In this document: positions 62,544 through 64,000 of the stretch, piece by piece
Layout: the number at the start of each line of letters is the position of its first letter
How positions within the stretch are numbered: the first letter of the stretch is position 1
Origin: Nosema muscidifuracis
Taxonomy: Eukaryota > Microsporidia > Nosematidae
Reading direction: 5' to 3'
Length of the DNA: 64,000 bases
Assembly (NCBI GenBank): GCA_028335825.1
Contig: JAIOKI010000007.1
Coordinates: 186,001-250,000 of the forward strand
Program-made: the position numbers and the translations under genes
The notes under the pieces: model-generated
Database searches by the model: none
What the model saw: the letters and a program-made list of their open reading frames with translations, nothing else
What the model was told of the DNA's origin: nothing

Positions 62544-62709
62544 AAGAGATCTTGTCTCAGATAAGGATGGACAATCTAACAGGAAATGTTCAAGATTTTC
62601 CTGTTCTCCCTCACATAGAAAGCAATGTTCTCTATAATACTGAAAGATTCTACGAGCATTAGCTAACGCAGAAGACCATCTAATTAAATTACATCTTACT
62701 TTGGTGTAT
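62544..62709 (-). mobile_element. LINE fragment D: internal ORF2 piece next to rRNA
   Basis: This 166-base piece matches 57444-57609 of copy B (constant offset of 5100 bases) with about five differences. In the element it encodes part of the C-terminal region including the zinc knuckle. It is cut at both ends and lies between the rRNA spacer and the ORF1 5' end of copy B. Confidence 0.9.
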
Positions 62710-62749
62710 ATTTGATTTTTGTTTGAGCAATTTACTTAAAAATATATTC

Positions 62750-63041
62750 CTAATCACATTTCTTATTAACAATCTTAACTATCAAAATTACATACACACC
62801 TACACTGTAATACAAAAAGCAGTAACCTCAAAATGTCGGCATACACCTTCATTCTTACAGTTCTGCTTAATAGAGTAGTATTCTCCCAAATGTATCTTTG
62901 AGCTACGCTTCAGGCTTAAGAGGCTTTCAGCCTTAATCGAAACGACGTAGCTAAGCAACATAACTTAATAGTTAATCGCACTACCAGTGGTCATCACTTA
63001 GAGTTCCTCTCGTACTATCAAAGTTCACTCAAAAATACTTA

Positions 63042-63083
<42 letters not shown>

Positions 63084-63518
63084 TCTCACGTTCCTCATTA
63101 CCGGGTGAACAATCCAACACTTCGTAACATATACACTACGATGATCAGAAGAGACGACATCGAAGAATCAAAAAGCAGAGTCGCTATGATCGCTTGCCTG
63201 CTACAAGCCAGTTATCCCTGTGGTAACTTTTCAATCACCCAATACATAATGAATGTAATTGGGATCGCTAGGCCAAGGTTTCCCTACTAAATACAGTCAT
63301 ATGTATAAAGTAAAGCAGATTTATTCCCTTATAATAAACTGATGGTTACCATCCATCATTCATCTACCTTAGGACAGCTGTGTTACTTTTTAACAGCTGT
63401 ACCGCCCCAGCCAAACTCCCCATATATCCAAATAAACAAATATTCAAACATACTAGTGGTTTCACAAATCATCTCCCACCTCTCTACAATATACCGAATA
63501 ATTATTAGAACATACTAA

Positions 63519-63550
<32 letters not shown>

Positions 63551-63649
63551 GATATACAACAAGCCCGTTCCCTTGTCTCGTGGTTTCACAAAATTGTAAG
63601 TAGGGACAGTAGGAATCTCGTTGCTCCATTCATGCGCGTCACCAATTAA

Positions 63650-63702
<53 letters not shown>

Positions 63703-64000
63703 ATTCGCTTACACAACTTTAACAATAAATGCACTGGGCAGAATTCACTTCTTGTAATACAAAAAGCTATGTTTTTAATAAACAGTCAGATTCCTTACAT
63801 AGTAAAAGTTCTAGCATGCTAGAGCCAATCTTTATCCCAAGGTTACAGATCTAATTTGCCGAATTCCCTTACTTACTTTAATTTAAAATATCTGTTATGA
63901 TACAAAGACACCTGATGCGGTATAGGTACGGCTACACTACTTCTTTTTTATCAAGTATATATACAACACGTATTTCTTATCATGACAATCCATACGTACA
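62750..64000 (-). rRNA. Large-subunit rRNA, 3' part (continues beyond window)
   Basis: The minus strand contains conserved LSU words: the sarcin-ricin loop AGTACGAGAGGAAC (complement of 63003-63016), GGGTTTAGACCGTCGTGAGA (complement near 63063-63082) and the helix before it, ATTGTTCACCC. The region downstream of the sarcin loop (to about 62750) keeps GGCTGAAAGCCTCTTAAGCC and GTGTAGGTGTGTATG. The 3' end is estimated from the typical 250-base distance after the sarcin loop and may be off by tens of bases. The 5' side leaves the window. Expansion segments look short. Any open frame inside it is spurious. Confidence 0.95.

Larger units (their letters stand above)
56521..62709 (-). mobile_element. 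LINE array: one large copy flanked by truncated pieces
   Basis: In element sense (minus strand) the order is: fragment D (62544-62709), large copy B (about 56893-62543), copy A (56581-56892) and copy C (56521-56580). All are in the same orientation. B carries two long open frames. A and C are shorter and share B's 3' end, so the array is head-to-tail. The G+C is clearly higher than in surrounding host DNA. The array begins about 40 bases beyond the apparent 3' end of the large-subunit rRNA. Confidence 0.85.

Noticed and set aside
63105-63290. A 61-codon frame on the plus strand
   Set aside because: It is antisense to the conserved large-subunit rRNA.

Overview
The window looks like nuclear DNA of a microsporidian, probably a member with an expanded, very AT-rich genome and long intergenic spacers. 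Four things point this way. The genes are clearly eukaryotic (MCM4, an ATR/Mec1-type kinase, Upf2, HSP90, ubiquitin-S27a, GPI-anchor and ER genes), but many proteins are unusually short for their families (ATR-like 1434 aa, Upf2-like 596 aa, Hrd3-like about 494 aa). No introns are evident. Most start codons have a short C-run (CCC to CCCCC) a few bases upstream, a known microsporidian start signal. The ribosomal RNA segment is eukaryotic but compact. I cannot name the species.

Layout. 1-6.9 kb: small proteins (unknown, winged-helix-like, FYR-domain, homeodomain, tail-anchored, KH-domain) separated by low-complexity AT repeats. 7-16.4 kb: MCM4, a small membrane protein, signal peptidase subunit SPC2, an orphan gene interrupted by one in-frame stop, then the ATR/Mec1-like kinase. 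16.8-26.1 kb: a Upf2-like NMD factor, three large or medium proteins of uncertain role (one perhaps Rrp12-like), and a tandem duplication at a gene boundary. 26.4-36.1 kb: HSP90, an RTEL1-like Fe-S helicase divergent from an Erb1/BOP1-like ribosome-assembly factor, an amino-acid permease and aspartyl-tRNA synthetase. 36-43 kb: a long gene-poor stretch, tRNA-Ser, a Gid8-like protein, a small P-loop protein that may be Rad17-like, three tRNA-Ala genes, an aldo-keto reductase and a NAC-domain protein. 43-56.5 kb: Rab geranylgeranyltransferase alpha, ubiquitin-S27a, a Gpi13/PIG-O enzyme split by a one-base frameshift in a homopolymer, tryptophanyl-tRNA synthetase, a secreted Lys/Ser-rich protein, an Hrd3/SEL1-like ERAD protein and orphans. 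56.5-62.7 kb: a non-LTR retrotransposon (LINE) on the minus strand with large open reading frames, flanked by truncated head-to-tail pieces of itself. 62.75-64 kb: the 3' part of the large-subunit rRNA on the minus strand, running off the window.

Functional themes. There is a DNA replication and damage group (MCM4, ATR-like, RTEL1-like, possible Rad17-like), an ER and secretory group (SPC2, Gpi13, Hrd3, RabGGTase alpha), a translation and ribosome group (AspRS, TrpRS, S27a, Erb1, NAC, four tRNAs, LSU rRNA), and RNA or protein quality control (Upf2, Gid8, HSP90). The genes are not arranged in operons. Each appears to have its own start signal.

Most unusual: the LINE array next to the rRNA, with internally deleted and progressively 5'-truncated copies sharing one T-rich tail; a decayed relic of the same 3' region about 6 kb away; three host genes each carrying a single disabling change (two in-frame TAA codons, one homopolymer frameshift); and a 100-bp tandem duplication that makes a chimeric mini-gene. 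I did not find a clearly new multi-gene system.
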